Positions 7,998 to 17,038 of a stretch of DNA of 64,000 nt are shown here, one piece after another. The translations under genes were made by a program, and so were the position numbers. Source of the DNA: Bordetella genomosp. 13 (GTDB lineage Bacteria; Pseudomonadota; Gammaproteobacteria; Burkholderiales; Burkholderiaceae_B); contig NZ_CP021111.1 of assembly GCF_002119665.1 (NCBI RefSeq), forward strand, positions 4,278,001 through 4,342,000. The letters run 5' to 3'. The notes beneath the pieces are model-generated. The model worked only from the letters and a program-made list of their open reading frames with translations, did no database searches and had not been told where the DNA came from. Every line of letters begins with the position of its first letter. Position 1 is the stretch's first letter.

Positions 7998-8951
7998 ATG
8001 GTCAAGGTCGACGATCTTCAGCTTTTCGTTCGCACGGCCGCGCTGGGCAGCTTCTCCAGCGCGGCGCGCGAGGCCTCGATAGCGCCGGGCCAGGTCAGCG
8101 CGGCCATCCAGCGCCTCGAGGCCGAACTGGACATCCGCCTGTTCGCGCGATCCACCCGCAGCCTGAAACTGACCGACGAGGGCGCGCGCTATCTGCCCTA
8201 TGCCGAAGAGGTGCTGTCGGTGTTGCGCGAAGGGCAGGAGCAGCTGCATGGCGGACGGCAGGCGCTGCAGGGCACGCTGCGCGTCGCGGCGCCGTCCGAC
8301 CTGGGCCGCAACGTCCTGCTGCCGTGGATCACCGAGTTCCGCGAGGCCCATCCCAAGCTCACGTTGAAGCTGTTCCTGTCCGACCACGTCACCGACATCT
8401 TCCGCGACCCGGTCGACATCGCGATCCGCTACGGACTGCCGGACAACGCCAGCTACGTGGCGCTGCCCCTTGCCCACGACAATCGCCGCGTGCTGGTGGC
8501 CTCGCCGGCCTACCTGTCCGAACACGGCAGGCCCAAGACGCTGGACGAGCTGGCCGGCCACCATTGCCTGGCCTTCTTCCTGGGCGGCAAGGTCTACGAC
8601 AAGTGGATATTCCCCACCGCCGCGGGCCGCAGGCAGATCAGCGTGAAGGGCAACCTGCTGTGCGACGACGGCGACATCGCGCGGCGCTGGGCGCTGGACG
8701 GACGCGGCATCGCGTACAAGTCGTGGCTGGACGTCTGCAACGACGTGACGACGGGCCGGCTGGAATTGCTGCTGCCCGACCAGCCCGGCGAGCCCGCGCC
8801 GCTCAGCCTGGTGTGCCCGCATCGCAGGCAGTTCTCGCCCGCGGTACGGGACTTGCACGGCATGCTGGCGGACCGGCTGGACGCCATGCTGGCCGGATTG
8901 CGCAAACGCGCGAAGCGCGATAAAGGCGCGCGCCGGGGCGCGGCCGCCTGA
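7998..8951 (+). CDS. LysR family transcriptional regulator
   Basis: 317 residues. The frame is open from 7872, but the LysR-type helix-turn-helix begins at [20 protein letters not shown], so the ATG at 7998 is chosen. HTH: SFSSAAREASIAPGQVSAAIQRLEAEL; then a type 2 periplasmic-binding effector domain (GTLRVAAPSDLGRNVLLPWI; VDIAIRYGLPDNASYVALPL) of the CrgA/DsdC-like group in which an RYG segment is common. It is convergent with the next LysR gene (11-base gap), and no obvious target lies beside it, since the upstream neighbour is the DNA-repair pair. It may act at a distance. Confidence 0.88.
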   Translation: MVKVDDLQLFVRTAALGSFSSAAREASIAPGQVSAAIQRLEAELDIRLFARSTRSLKLTDEGARYLPYAEEVLSVLREGQEQLHGGRQALQGTLRVAAPSDLGRNVLLPWITEFREAHPKLTLKLFLSDHVTDIFRDPVDIAIRYGLPDNASYVALPLAHDNRRVLVASPAYLSEHGRPKTLDELAGHHCLAFFLGGKVYDKWIFPTAAGRRQISVKGNLLCDDGDIARRWALDGRGIAYKSWLDVCNDVTTGRLELLLPDQPGEPAPLSLVCPHRRQFSPAVRDLHGMLADRLDAMLAGLRKRAKRDKGARRGAAA

Positions 8952-8962
8952 TAGCGCAGGCT

Positions 8963-9838
8963 TCATTGCGCCGCCGTTGCGGCCTCGATCATCTCGCGGA
9001 ACAGGCGCGCATACGGCGACTGCGCCGGCCACAGCATGCCCAACCGGCGCTCGAGCCGGTTGCGCGGCAGCGGCAGCACGGCCACGCTGCGCGGCACCGC
9101 CTCGGGCCGGAAACAGTTCGGCACCAGCGACACGCCTAGCCCCTGCCCCACCAGCATCAGGATGCCGTCGGGCGCGTCCATCTCGAAGCGCTCGTGCGGC
9201 CGCACGCCATGCTGCTGCAGATACTGATCGGCCAATGAACCGCCCCAGGTGCGGCGGTCGTAGCGGATGAAGGGCTCGCTGGCGAGCAGCTGGTCGACGT
9301 CCGCCTTGCGGCCTCGCGCCAGCCGGGCCGGCGCCAGCAGCACCAGCGGCTCGACGCGCAAGGTCTGCCAGGCAAAAGACTTGGGCAGCCGGAACGGCGG
9401 CTCGACCACCAGCGCCGCATCGACCTTGCCCGCCGCGACCTCGTGGTACAGCTCGTGCGAGACCCCGATCTCGAGCATGGCGTCCAGGCGCGGGTACGTT
9501 TCGGCGACGTACTTCAGCAGGTCGGGCATGACGTTGGTCAGCGCCGTGCGGATGGTGCCGATGCGCAGGCCGCCCGCGAATCCCTCTGTGGCGACGGCGG
9601 CCTTCAGTTCGCGCAGGTCGCGCTGGAAGCGCCGCGCGCGGTCGAGCAGCCGGGCGCCGCCTTCGGTCAGCCGCACGAAACGGCCCGAACGCGCGAACAG
9701 CGGCACGCCGAACTCGCGCTCGAGCGCGCGCAGGCGCTGCGCCAGCGCGGTGGGCGTGACGTTGCTGCGCCGCGCGGCCTCGGCCATCGAGCCGCACTCG
9801 GCCACCATCACGAAGGTATCCAGGAAGCGCGTGTCCAT
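8963..9838 (-). CDS. LysR family regulator divergent from a Bug receptor
   Basis: 291 residues. N-terminal winged HTH (MDTRFLDTFVMVAECGSM, AEAARRSNVTPTALAQRLRAL) and a LysR effector domain (GGLRIGTIRTALTNVMPDLL). Transcribed away from the Bug receptor at 9983 with a 144-base gap that contains a 7-bp inverted repeat suitable for LysR binding. The usual LysR logic predicts activation of the Bug/FMN-dehydrogenase operon by a small carboxylate inducer, and autorepression. Confidence 0.9.
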   Translation of the reverse strand: MDTRFLDTFVMVAECGSMAEAARRSNVTPTALAQRLRALEREFGVPLFARSGRFVRLTEGGARLLDRARRFQRDLRELKAAVATEGFAGGLRIGTIRTALTNVMPDLLKYVAETYPRLDAMLEIGVSHELYHEVAAGKVDAALVVEPPFRLPKSFAWQTLRVEPLVLLAPARLARGRKADVDQLLASEPFIRYDRRTWGGSLADQYLQQHGVRPHERFEMDAPDGILMLVGQGLGVSLVPNCFRPEAVPRSVAVLPLPRNRLERRLGMLWPAQSPYARLFREMIEAATAAQ

Positions 9839-9876
9839 GAAGCCACAAAACCTTCAGTCTGAATGGTCAAAAACGA

Positions 9877-9908
9877 AATTGTGCTTCAGTCATCCGGAAT
9901 CCACAATT
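9877..9908. promoter_or_regulatory. Inverted repeat in LysR/Bug divergent promoter region
   Basis: AATTGTG (9877-9883) and CACAATT (9902-9908) form a dyad with an 18-base spacer, between the LysR start (9838) and the Bug start (9983). Close by are a compact dyad TTCAG-T-CTGAA at 9853-9863 and a direct repeat CTTCAGTC at 9852 and 9884. One or more of these are candidate LysR binding sites. Confidence 0.45.
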
Positions 9909-9982
9909 GAACCAGCACGTTGCGCTGCCCAAGGCGTATCCACGCCCGCGGCGCCACGGCCCAACACAACACGGAGACAGAC

Positions 9983-10984
9983 ATGCACCCCGATCACCCC
10001 ACCCGGCGCCGCACGCTGCGCACCCTGATGGCCGCCACGATGACGATGGCCTGCGCGCTGCACGGCGTTGCCCTGGCGCAGGACGCCTATCCCAACCGCT
10101 CCACCACCGTCATGGTGGGCTTCTCCGCGGGCGGCGCGGTCGACCTGGTGGCGCGCCAGCTGGGCCAGGCCCTGGGCAAGCAGTTCGAGCAGCCGTACGT
10201 GATCGAGAACCGCGCCGGCGCCACGGGCACCATCGCCGCCGAGGCCGTGGCCCGCGCCAAGCCGGACGGCTACACGCTGCTGCTGGGCACGCAGTCCACC
10301 ATGGTGGTGGCGCCCAGCATGTATCCCAACCTGCGCTTCGATCCCATCAAGGACTTCGTGCCGGTGTCGCTGGTGGCGTCGGTGCCGCTGGTGCTGGTGG
10401 TGCATCCCTCGCTGCCGCTGCACACCGTGCAGGACGTCATCGAGTACGCCAAGAGCAAGAAGGGCGAACTGACCTATGCCTCCTCGGGCCTGGGCGGTCC
10501 TCAGCACGTGTCGATGGAGCTGTTCAACGCCATGGCCGGCGTGAAGATGGTGCACATTCCCTACAAGGGCGAGGCCAATGCCATCACCGACCTGCTGGGC
10601 AACCAGGTGCCGCTGATGTTCAGCAACCTGCCGACGCTGCTGCCGCACATCCGCAGCGGCAAGCTGCGCGCCATCGCGGTGTCCAGCCTGCAGCGCGCGC
10701 CCAGCGCGCCCGAGATTCCCACGGTGGCCGAGTCGGGGCTGAAAGGGTTCGAGGCGCTGACCTGGTTCGGCCTGTACGCGCCGGCGGGCACGCCCCAAAA
10801 CGTGGTGTCGCGCCTGGAACAGGGCGTGAAGCAGGCGCTGACCGATGCCGAACTGCGCGCCAGGATGGCCGAACAGGGCGCCACGCTGGAAGGCCGCGAC
10901 AGCGCCGCATTCCGCCAGTACATGCAAGCCGAGAGCGTCAAGTGGGGCGATCTCATCAAGAAGTCCGGCATCAAGCCGGAGTAG
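9983..10984 (+). CDS. Bug family tripartite tricarboxylate receptor
   Basis: 333 residues from the ATG at 9983, preceded by GGAG at about 9973; the frame is open upstream to 9920 but the signal peptide begins at MHPDHPTRRRTLRTLMAA. The signal sequence (cleavage after ALAQ-like at about residue 33) is followed by AYPNRSTTVMVGFSAGGAVDLVAR and a later AVARAKPDGYTLLLGTQ, both Bug hallmarks. A periplasmic receptor, ligand unknown. The next gene, an FMN-dependent 2-hydroxyacid dehydrogenase, starts 22 bases after its stop, so the ligand may be a 2-hydroxy acid. Confidence 0.9.
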   Translation: MHPDHPTRRRTLRTLMAATMTMACALHGVALAQDAYPNRSTTVMVGFSAGGAVDLVARQLGQALGKQFEQPYVIENRAGATGTIAAEAVARAKPDGYTLLLGTQSTMVVAPSMYPNLRFDPIKDFVPVSLVASVPLVLVVHPSLPLHTVQDVIEYAKSKKGELTYASSGLGGPQHVSMELFNAMAGVKMVHIPYKGEANAITDLLGNQVPLMFSNLPTLLPHIRSGKLRAIAVSSLQRAPSAPEIPTVAESGLKGFEALTWFGLYAPAGTPQNVVSRLEQGVKQALTDAELRARMAEQGATLEGRDSAAFRQYMQAESVKWGDLIKKSGIKPE

Positions 10985-11006
10985 CAATCACACAGGAAAT
11001 ACTCGA

Positions 11007-12254
11007 ATGACTTCCAGCACGGCCATGCCGAATCTTCCGGGCGCCTCCGCCGCCCACAGGCCCATCGCCGCGAACACCGCCCGCGCGCCGCGGCGTCTGC
11101 GCGGCGTGCTGTCGCTGGACGACTTCGAGACTCTGGCGCGCCGCCATCTGCCGCGCCCGGTGTACGGCTACATCAGCGCCGTTGCCGAGACGGGCGCGTC
11201 TTTCCAGGACAACCGCTCGGCCTATGCCGACTACGGGTTCCGCCCCAGCGTGATGGTGGACGTGTCGCAGCGTTCCACCGCCACCACGCTGTACGGCGAG
11301 ACTTATGCGGCGCCCTTCGGGTTCTCGCCGCTGGGGCTCACGGCGCTGTCCAGTTATCGCGGCGACGTGGTCCTGGCGCAGGCCGCGCGCGCGGCCGCGG
11401 TGCCCATGATCATGAGCGGATCGTCGCTGATCCCGCTCGAGGCCGTGGCCGAGCAGCATCCCGGGGCGTGGTTCCAGGCCTACCTGCCCGGCGACCGCGG
11501 CGCGCTGGAAGCGCTGATCGAACGCGTCTCGCGCTCGGCCTTCAAGACGCTGGTGGTGACGGTGGACACGCCGGTGCCGCCCAACAGCGAGAACACCGCG
11601 CGCATGGGTTTCTCGGCGCCGCTGCGCCCCAGCGCAAGCCTGGCGTGGCAGGGCCTGACGCATCCGCGCTGGCTGATCGGCACCTTCCTGCGCACCCTGC
11701 TGCGTCACGGCATGCCGCATTTCGAGAACAACTACGCCACCCGCGGCGCGCCCATCCTCTCTCCATCGGTGCTGCGCGACTTTTCCGAACGCGGCCATCT
11801 GAACTGGGACGACCTGCGCGGCATACGCCGCCAGTGGCGCGGCCGGCTGATCGTCAAGGGCATCCTGCGAGCCGACGACGCGCGCGTGGCGCGCGACTGC
11901 GGCGCCGATGGCATCATCGTGTCGAATCACGGCGGCCGTCAGCTGGACGGCGCCATCGCCCCGCTGCACGCGCTGCCCGAGGTCGTGCGGGCCTGCCCCG
12001 AGATTCCCGTGATGATCGACGGCGGCATCCGGCGCGGAACCGACGTGCTGAAGGCGCTGGCACTGGGCGCCCGCATGGCCTTCGTGGGCCGGCCTTTCGG
12101 CTACGCGGCCGCGGTGGGCGGGCTGCCGGCCGTGCAGCACGGCATCCGGCTGCTGACCCAGGAGATCTCGCGCGACATGGCCATGCTGGGCGTGACGGCG
12201 ATAGATCAGCTGAACGCCGCGACGCATCTGGCTCGGCGCCGGCCGGCGGCATAG
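11007..12254 (+). CDS. FMN-dependent alpha-hydroxy-acid dehydrogenase (LldD/glycolate oxidase family)
   Basis: 415 residues from the ATG at 11007 with AGGA at 10994-10997. Oxidises a 2-hydroxy acid to the 2-oxo acid. Family signs: an N-terminal LDDFETLARRHLPRPVYGYI, a FGFSPLGLTAL FMN strand, VTVDTPV, LIVKGIL with the conserved lysine, the active-site block SNHGGRQLDGA with the catalytic histidine and arginine, and a C-terminal IDGGIRRGTDVLKALALGA FMN-phosphate site. Lactate, mandelate or glycolate are the common substrates; none can be chosen here. It is probably translated from the same message as the Bug receptor upstream, suggesting import of a hydroxy acid followed by its oxidation. Confidence 0.88.
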   Translation: MTSSTAMPNLPGASAAHRPIAANTARAPRRLRGVLSLDDFETLARRHLPRPVYGYISAVAETGASFQDNRSAYADYGFRPSVMVDVSQRSTATTLYGETYAAPFGFSPLGLTALSSYRGDVVLAQAARAAAVPMIMSGSSLIPLEAVAEQHPGAWFQAYLPGDRGALEALIERVSRSAFKTLVVTVDTPVPPNSENTARMGFSAPLRPSASLAWQGLTHPRWLIGTFLRTLLRHGMPHFENNYATRGAPILSPSVLRDFSERGHLNWDDLRGIRRQWRGRLIVKGILRADDARVARDCGADGIIVSNHGGRQLDGAIAPLHALPEVVRACPEIPVMIDGGIRRGTDVLKALALGARMAFVGRPFGYAAAVGGLPAVQHGIRLLTQEISRDMAMLGVTAIDQLNAATHLARRRPAA

Positions 12255-12325
12255 CCGCCGATGCCGCAGCGGTCATGTCCTTCGGCTCGCATAGAATCGG
12301 AGGGTCGCGTCCACCTGCCGTCCCC

Positions 12326-13204
12326 ATGCGCCTGCGCCACATCGAGATTTTCGAGGCGATCCGCCGCACCGGATCGCTGACCGAGGCCGCCGCCGCGCTG
12401 CACATCACGCAGCCGGCCGCCAGCAAGCTGCTGGCGCACGCCGAATCGCAACTGGGCTTCAAGCTGTTCGAGCGCGTCAAGGGCCGGCTGGTGGCCACGC
12501 GCGAGGCCGAGCTGCTTGCCCCCGAAGTGGCGCGGCTGAGCCAGGACCTGGGCAGCGTGCGCAGGCTGGCGGCGAGCCTGCGCGAACGCCCGCACGGCCA
12601 CATGCGCCTGGGCTGCGCCCCCGCGCTGGGCCTGGGACTGCTGCCATCCGTGGTGCGCGCCAGCCGCGACGCGCGGCCGGGGCTGACCTTCGACATCCAG
12701 ACCCACCACAGCGCGGAGCTGGTGCAGGGCCTGCTGACGCGCGAACTGGACCTGACCATCACCTTCGACACCAACGAGTATCCCGGCCTGGCGCGCACGC
12801 CCATCGGCCATACCGAGCTGGTGCACGTGAGCCGCAAGCCGGGCAGCGGCCCGATCGGCCTGCACGAACTGGGCGGCGACACGCTGATCGTGCTGGACGC
12901 GCGCGATGCGTCGGGCGCATCGCTGCAGATGGCGCTGGATGCGCAAGGGCTGTCGCCGTCCGTGGCGATACAGGTGCAGACCCATTACGTGGCCTGCGCG
13001 CTGGCCGAGGCCGGCTGCGGCGAGGCCATCGTCGACGGCATCACGGCGCGCGCCATGCAGCGTCCCGGCATGAACCTGCGCCCCATCACGCCCGCGCTGC
13101 GCGTGCCGATCAGCGTGATGATGCGCAGCCACGACCCGGTGTCGACGCTGCACCATGAACTGATAGAGCGGCTGCGGCACGCCTGCGGAAAGTCCGCGGA
13201 CTGA
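12326..13204 (+). CDS. LysR family transcriptional regulator
   Basis: 292 residues from the ATG at 12326, where the LysR HTH begins (MRLRHIEIFEAIRRTGSLTE, AAAALHITQPAASKLLAHAE); the ATG at 12275 would add only 17 residues. The effector domain starts at GHMRLGCAPALGLGLLPSVV. It lies 71 bases after the FMN dehydrogenase on the same strand, so it might be part of that island, but the divergent LysR at 8963 is the more natural regulator there. It is convergent with the third Bug gene; a strong terminator for that gene lies between them. Confidence 0.88.
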   Translation: MRLRHIEIFEAIRRTGSLTEAAAALHITQPAASKLLAHAESQLGFKLFERVKGRLVATREAELLAPEVARLSQDLGSVRRLAASLRERPHGHMRLGCAPALGLGLLPSVVRASRDARPGLTFDIQTHHSAELVQGLLTRELDLTITFDTNEYPGLARTPIGHTELVHVSRKPGSGPIGLHELGGDTLIVLDARDASGASLQMALDAQGLSPSVAIQVQTHYVACALAEAGCGEAIVDGITARAMQRPGMNLRPITPALRVPISVMMRSHDPVSTLHHELIERLRHACGKSAD

Positions 13205-13278
13205 ATCGGCGACCGACAAGGCAGCGCACGTTCGATCCCGCATGGCCGGACGTCGCGCTTCGTTCGCACGAACCCATG

Positions 13279-13312
13279 AAAAACGCCCCTTCCGGCATCA
13301 CCGGAAGGGGCG
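13279..13312 (-). terminator. Intrinsic terminator for the leftward Bug gene
   Basis: Perfect 12-bp stem (CGCCCCTTCCGG at 13284-13295 and its complement at 13301-13312) with a 5-base loop. On the minus strand it is followed by TTTTT (A-run 13279-13283 on the + strand). It ends transcription of the Bug gene 28 bases earlier; the + strand has no U-run. Confidence 0.88.
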
Positions 13313-13339
13313 TCGCGATGTCAGTCGCGGATGGCGCGA

Positions 13340-14329
13340 TTACTCGAGCTTGATGTTCTGCTTCTTCACCACGTCACGGGCCCAGTCGTACTGGCTCTGG
13401 ATTTCCTTGGCGAACTCTTCGGGCGTGTTGCCCGACGGCGCCGAGCCCTGCTCGTCCAGCATCTTGACGACCTTCGGGTCTTTCAGGGCCACCACGGCGG
13501 CGTCGCGCAGCTTGTTCACGACGTCCATCGGCGTGCCCTTGGGCGCCAACAGGCCGTACCACACGGGCTGGTTCAGCACCGGCAGGCCGACGTCGGCGAA
13601 CGTGGGCACGTCCTTGATGGAGCCGATGCGCTCGGGCCAGGCGATGGCCATGGCGCGCAGCTTGCCGGCCTGGATCTGGGGCATCGACGAAGGCAGGTTG
13701 TCGAAGATCAGTTCGATCTGGCCGCCGACGGCGTCGGCGATGGCCGGGCCCGAGCCCTTGTAAGGCACGTGCACGATGTCGGTGCCCGTGGCCATGCGGA
13801 ACGACTCGCCCATCAGGTGCAGCACGCCGCAGGTGCCCGAGCTGCCGTACGAGTACTTGTTGGGATTCTTCTTCAGGACTTCGAGGAATTCTTTGAAGTC
13901 CTTGGCCGGGAACTTGGGATTGACGGCCACGACGTTGGCCGTGTTGGCGAAGTTCGTGACGGGCTGGAAGTCCTTGATGGGGTCGTACGGCAGGTCGTTG
14001 GGACGACAAGCGGGATTGACTGCCATGGTGGACACGGTGGCGATGGACAGCGTGTAGCCGTCGGGCGCGGCCTTGGCGGCCTCGGCCGCGCCGATCGCGC
14101 CGCCCGCACCGCCCTTGTTCTCGACGACCATCGGCTGGCCCAGCTCCTGGCTCATGCGCGTGGTGACCAGGCGCGCGATGATGTCGGTGGAGCCGCCCGG
14201 CGCGAACGGCACGATCACACGGATGGGACGATCGGGGAAGCCGGCGGCTTGCGCGACCGACGCGCCGGCCGCCGCGACGATACCGCATGACAGCGCGATG
14301 GCCTTGGCCAGGGTGTGGACTTTAACCAT
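13340..14329 (-). CDS. Bug family tripartite tricarboxylate receptor
   Basis: 329 residues from the ATG at 14329, preceded by a textbook AGGAGG (14340-14345 on the + strand as cctcct). The signal peptide MVKVHTLAKAIALSCGIVAA is followed by FPDRPIRVIVPFAPGGSTDI, the Bug-family ligand loop, and NKGGAGGAIGAAEAAKAAPD. A cysteine pair (ACRPND...SGTCGVLHLMG) is visible. Periplasmic carboxylate-type receptor with unknown ligand. Divergent from an AEC-family transporter 190 bases away; there is no TctAB. Monocistronic, judged by the terminator directly downstream. Confidence 0.9.
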   Translation of the reverse strand: MVKVHTLAKAIALSCGIVAAAGASVAQAAGFPDRPIRVIVPFAPGGSTDIIARLVTTRMSQELGQPMVVENKGGAGGAIGAAEAAKAAPDGYTLSIATVSTMAVNPACRPNDLPYDPIKDFQPVTNFANTANVVAVNPKFPAKDFKEFLEVLKKNPNKYSYGSSGTCGVLHLMGESFRMATGTDIVHVPYKGSGPAIADAVGGQIELIFDNLPSSMPQIQAGKLRAMAIAWPERIGSIKDVPTFADVGLPVLNQPVWYGLLAPKGTPMDVVNKLRDAAVVALKDPKVVKMLDEQGSAPSGNTPEEFAKEIQSQYDWARDVVKKQNIKLE

Positions 14330-14519
14330 GGTTCTAATTCCTCCTAGAATGCGGGCCCGTGGATTGAAGGCCGCCTTGTGCTTGGATACATGCCCTGCGT
14401 AACATGCCCTGTTTTTTATCTGGGCTTGAGCCGTGGGCGTCCCCTTGGTGATCCCGGAGAATAGCAGCAAATCCACGCATCGCCCATTGGCGCCTTTCCC
14501 CAATTTTCATTGCTTATAC

Positions 14520-15419
14520 ATGTCGGTTGCACTGCTGGTATTGCCCGATTTCCTGCTGGTCGCGCTTGGATGGGCCCTGCGCCACAAGCTGGGATACTCG
14601 CGCGAGTTCTTCGCCGGCACGGAACGCATGGTGTATTTCGTGCTGTTCCCCGCGCTGCTGTTCCAGTCCATTCTGCGCACGCCCATCACGGCCGGCAACG
14701 CGGTGATGCTGCTGCAGGCCACGGCCATGGTGGTGGCCACGGGCGTGGCGCTGTCGTGGCTGGCGCTGCCCGTGCTGCGCAGCGCCCCGCTGGCGCACGC
14801 ATCCGCGGCGCAGTGCGGATACCGGTTCAATACCTACATCGGCCTGGCGCTGTCGGCCAGCCTGGGCGGCGCACAGGGGCAGACCGTCATGGCCCTGATC
14901 GTCGGCTTCGCGGTGCCCATGTGCAACGTGGCCGCCGTGTATGCGCTGGCGCGCCACAGCGGCGGCAACGTATTCAAGGAACTGGCGCGCAATCCGCTGC
15001 TGATCTCGACGCTGGCGGGATTGGCATGCAACCTGGCGGGACTGACGCTGCCCGTCCCGGTGGACACCGTCATGGGCCGGCTGGGCGCGGCCGCGCTGGC
15101 GCTGGGCATTCTTTGCGTGGGCGCGAGCCTGTCATGGGAAGGCGGCCGTGGCCACGCCAGGCTGATCGCGTGGATGGTCGTCGTCAAGCTGCTGGTGCTG
15201 CCGCCCGTCGCGATCGGCGTTGCCGCATTGCTCGGGCTGCCGCCGCTAGAATCGCGCATGCTGCTGCTGTTCGCGGCACTGCCCACGGCCTCGGCGGCGT
15301 ATGTGCTGGCCATGCGCATGGGCGGCGACGGCCGCATGGTGGCGGTGCTGATCTCGCTGGGCACACTGTTGTCGGCGGCCACGATTCCGCTGTGGCTGAT
15401 GCTGGCCGGCACGCACTAG
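14520..15419 (+). CDS. AEC family transporter (auxin efflux carrier-like permease)
   Basis: 299 residues from the ATG at 14520 (MSVALLVLPDFLLVALGWAL). Hydrophobic throughout, about ten membrane segments, with the AEC pattern: an N-terminal NhaA-like half (MVYFVLFPALLFQSI), a polar central loop after AVYALARHSGGN, and a second half ending MLLLFAALPTASAAYVLAMRMGG. Members export or import malate, malonate, auxin or related anions by an unknown coupling ion. It faces away from the Bug receptor gene at 14329. Convergent with fumC, 85 bases apart. Confidence 0.87.
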   Translation: MSVALLVLPDFLLVALGWALRHKLGYSREFFAGTERMVYFVLFPALLFQSILRTPITAGNAVMLLQATAMVVATGVALSWLALPVLRSAPLAHASAAQCGYRFNTYIGLALSASLGGAQGQTVMALIVGFAVPMCNVAAVYALARHSGGNVFKELARNPLLISTLAGLACNLAGLTLPVPVDTVMGRLGAAALALGILCVGASLSWEGGRGHARLIAWMVVVKLLVLPPVAIGVAALLGLPPLESRMLLLFAALPTASAAYVLAMRMGGDGRMVAVLISLGTLLSAATIPLWLMLAGTH

Positions 15420-15504
15420 TCATCATCGGCCGCATGGCCGGGCGAAGCGGCAGCCAGGCGCCGCGTTCGGGCAAGGCGCGGCAGCGCCCCACCCGATCGA
15501 CGCA

Positions 15505-16896
15505 TCAACGCCTGGCGTTGGTCATGTCCGCGGGCACCACCCAGCGCGCGAACTCGTCTTCGGTCACGTAGCCCAGGGCCAGCGCCGACTCTTTCAGCGA
15601 CAGGTTTTCCCTGTGCGCCTTCTTCGCGATCTGCGCGGCCTTGTCGTAGCCGATGTGCGGGTTCAGCGCGGTCACCAGCATCAGCGAACGATCGACCAGC
15701 TCGGCGATGCGTTCGCGGTTGGGCTCGATGCCGGCCGCGCAGTGCTGGTCGAAGCTTGCCATGCCGTCTGCCAGCAGGCGCACCGATTGCAGGAAGTTGT
15801 GGATCAGCAGCGGCTTGTACACGTTGAGCTCGAAATTGCCGCTGGCGCCGCCGATGTTGATGGCCACGTCATTGCCCAGCACCTGCGCGGCCAGCATGGT
15901 GATGGCTTCGCACTGCGTGGGATTGACTTTGCCCGGCATGATGGAGCTGCCCGGCTCGTTCTCGGGAATGCTGATCTCGCCCAGGCCGGAGCGCGGGCCG
16001 CTGGACAACCAGCGCACGTCATTGGCCAGCTTCATCAGCCCCGCGGCCAGCGACTTCAGCGCGCCATGCGAGAACAGCAGCGCCTCGTGCGAGGCCAGCG
16101 CCTGGAACTTGTTGGGCGCGGACACGAACGCGGTGCCGGTGTCGCGCGCCAGCTCCGCCGACACGCGCGCGCTGAATTCGGGATGCGCGTTCAGGCCGGT
16201 GCCGACGGCAGTGCCGCCGATGGCCAGCTGGTGCAGGCCCGGCAGCGTGGCGCGGATCTGCTGTTCGGCCAGGTCCAGCTGCGCCACGTGGCCGGACAGT
16301 TCCTGTCCCAGCGTCAGCGGCGTGGCGTCCTGCAGGTGGGTGCGGCCGATCTTGACGATGTCGTAGTACTCGGCGCTCTTGGCGGCCAGCGTGGCGCGCA
16401 GCGCCTTCAGGGCCGGCAGCAGCCGATGCTCGACCTCGACCGCGGCGGCCACGTGCATGGCGGTGGGGAACGTGTCGTTGGAGGACTGGCCGCGATTGAC
16501 GTGGTCGTTGGGGTGCACCTTGCGGCCTTCGCCGCGCTCGCCGCCCAACAGTTCCGAAGCGCGGTTGGCCAGCACCTCGTTCATGTTCATGTTGCTCTGC
16601 GTGCCCGAACCGGTTTGCCACACCGACAGCGGAAACTCGTTCGGCCACTTGCCGTCGATGACTTCGCCCGCCGCCTGCGCGATGGCGTCGGCGATCTTGC
16701 CGTCCAGCTCGCCCAGGCTGGCATTGACCTGGGCGGCGGCGCGTTTCAGGCGCGCCATGGCCGTCACCAGCGCCACCGGCATCTTCTCGGTGGAGATGGC
16801 GAAGAAGTGCAGCGAGCGCTGCGTCTGCGCGCCCCACAGGTGGTCCTGGGGGACTTCGATGGGGCCGAAGGTGTCTTTCTCGGTACGGGTTTTCAT
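15505..16896 (-). CDS. fumC: Class II fumarate hydratase
   Basis: 463 residues from the ATG at 16896 ([16 protein letters not shown]). Interconverts fumarate and L-malate in the TCA cycle, without an iron-sulfur cluster. Typical blocks: [51 protein letters not shown], and the superfamily signature [15 protein letters not shown] with the active-site serine loop. The length matches the family. The window also encodes a class I Fe-S fumarase (49670-51193), the usual pairing that provides an oxidant- and iron-insensitive backup. It is divergent from tsaE. Confidence 0.95.
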   Translation of the reverse strand: MKTRTEKDTFGPIEVPQDHLWGAQTQRSLHFFAISTEKMPVALVTAMARLKRAAAQVNASLGELDGKIADAIAQAAGEVIDGKWPNEFPLSVWQTGSGTQSNMNMNEVLANRASELLGGERGEGRKVHPNDHVNRGQSSNDTFPTAMHVAAAVEVEHRLLPALKALRATLAAKSAEYYDIVKIGRTHLQDATPLTLGQELSGHVAQLDLAEQQIRATLPGLHQLAIGGTAVGTGLNAHPEFSARVSAELARDTGTAFVSAPNKFQALASHEALLFSHGALKSLAAGLMKLANDVRWLSSGPRSGLGEISIPENEPGSSIMPGKVNPTQCEAITMLAAQVLGNDVAINIGGASGNFELNVYKPLLIHNFLQSVRLLADGMASFDQHCAAGIEPNRERIAELVDRSLMLVTALNPHIGYDKAAQIAKKAHRENLSLKESALALGYVTEDEFARWVVPADMTNARR

Positions 16897-16988
16897 GGCG
16901 GTGCGGCTCCGTTGCGGACGATCCTGGCCGGGCCAGGAATTTGAACGAGAATCGATATCAACGAAAGCGTAGCAGAAAGCTCGCTTCC

Positions 16989-16994
16989 TATAAT
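16989..16994 (+). promoter_or_regulatory. Candidate -10 box for tsaE
   Basis: A perfect TATAAT lies 45 bases before the tsaE start in the fumC/tsaE divergent gap. I see no good -35 hexamer at 16-18 bases, so this is a weak to moderate promoter call. Confidence 0.35.
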
Positions 16995-17038
16995 CGCGGG
17001 CACTCCTGCCGGTTTTAACACTCTGCCCGGATATCGCC

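Noticed and set aside
7671..9848. 725-codon frame on the minus strand spanning udgX, LysR and part of the next LysR
   Set aside because: It crosses three recognisable genes; the two HTH proteins and the UdgX motifs identify the true frames.
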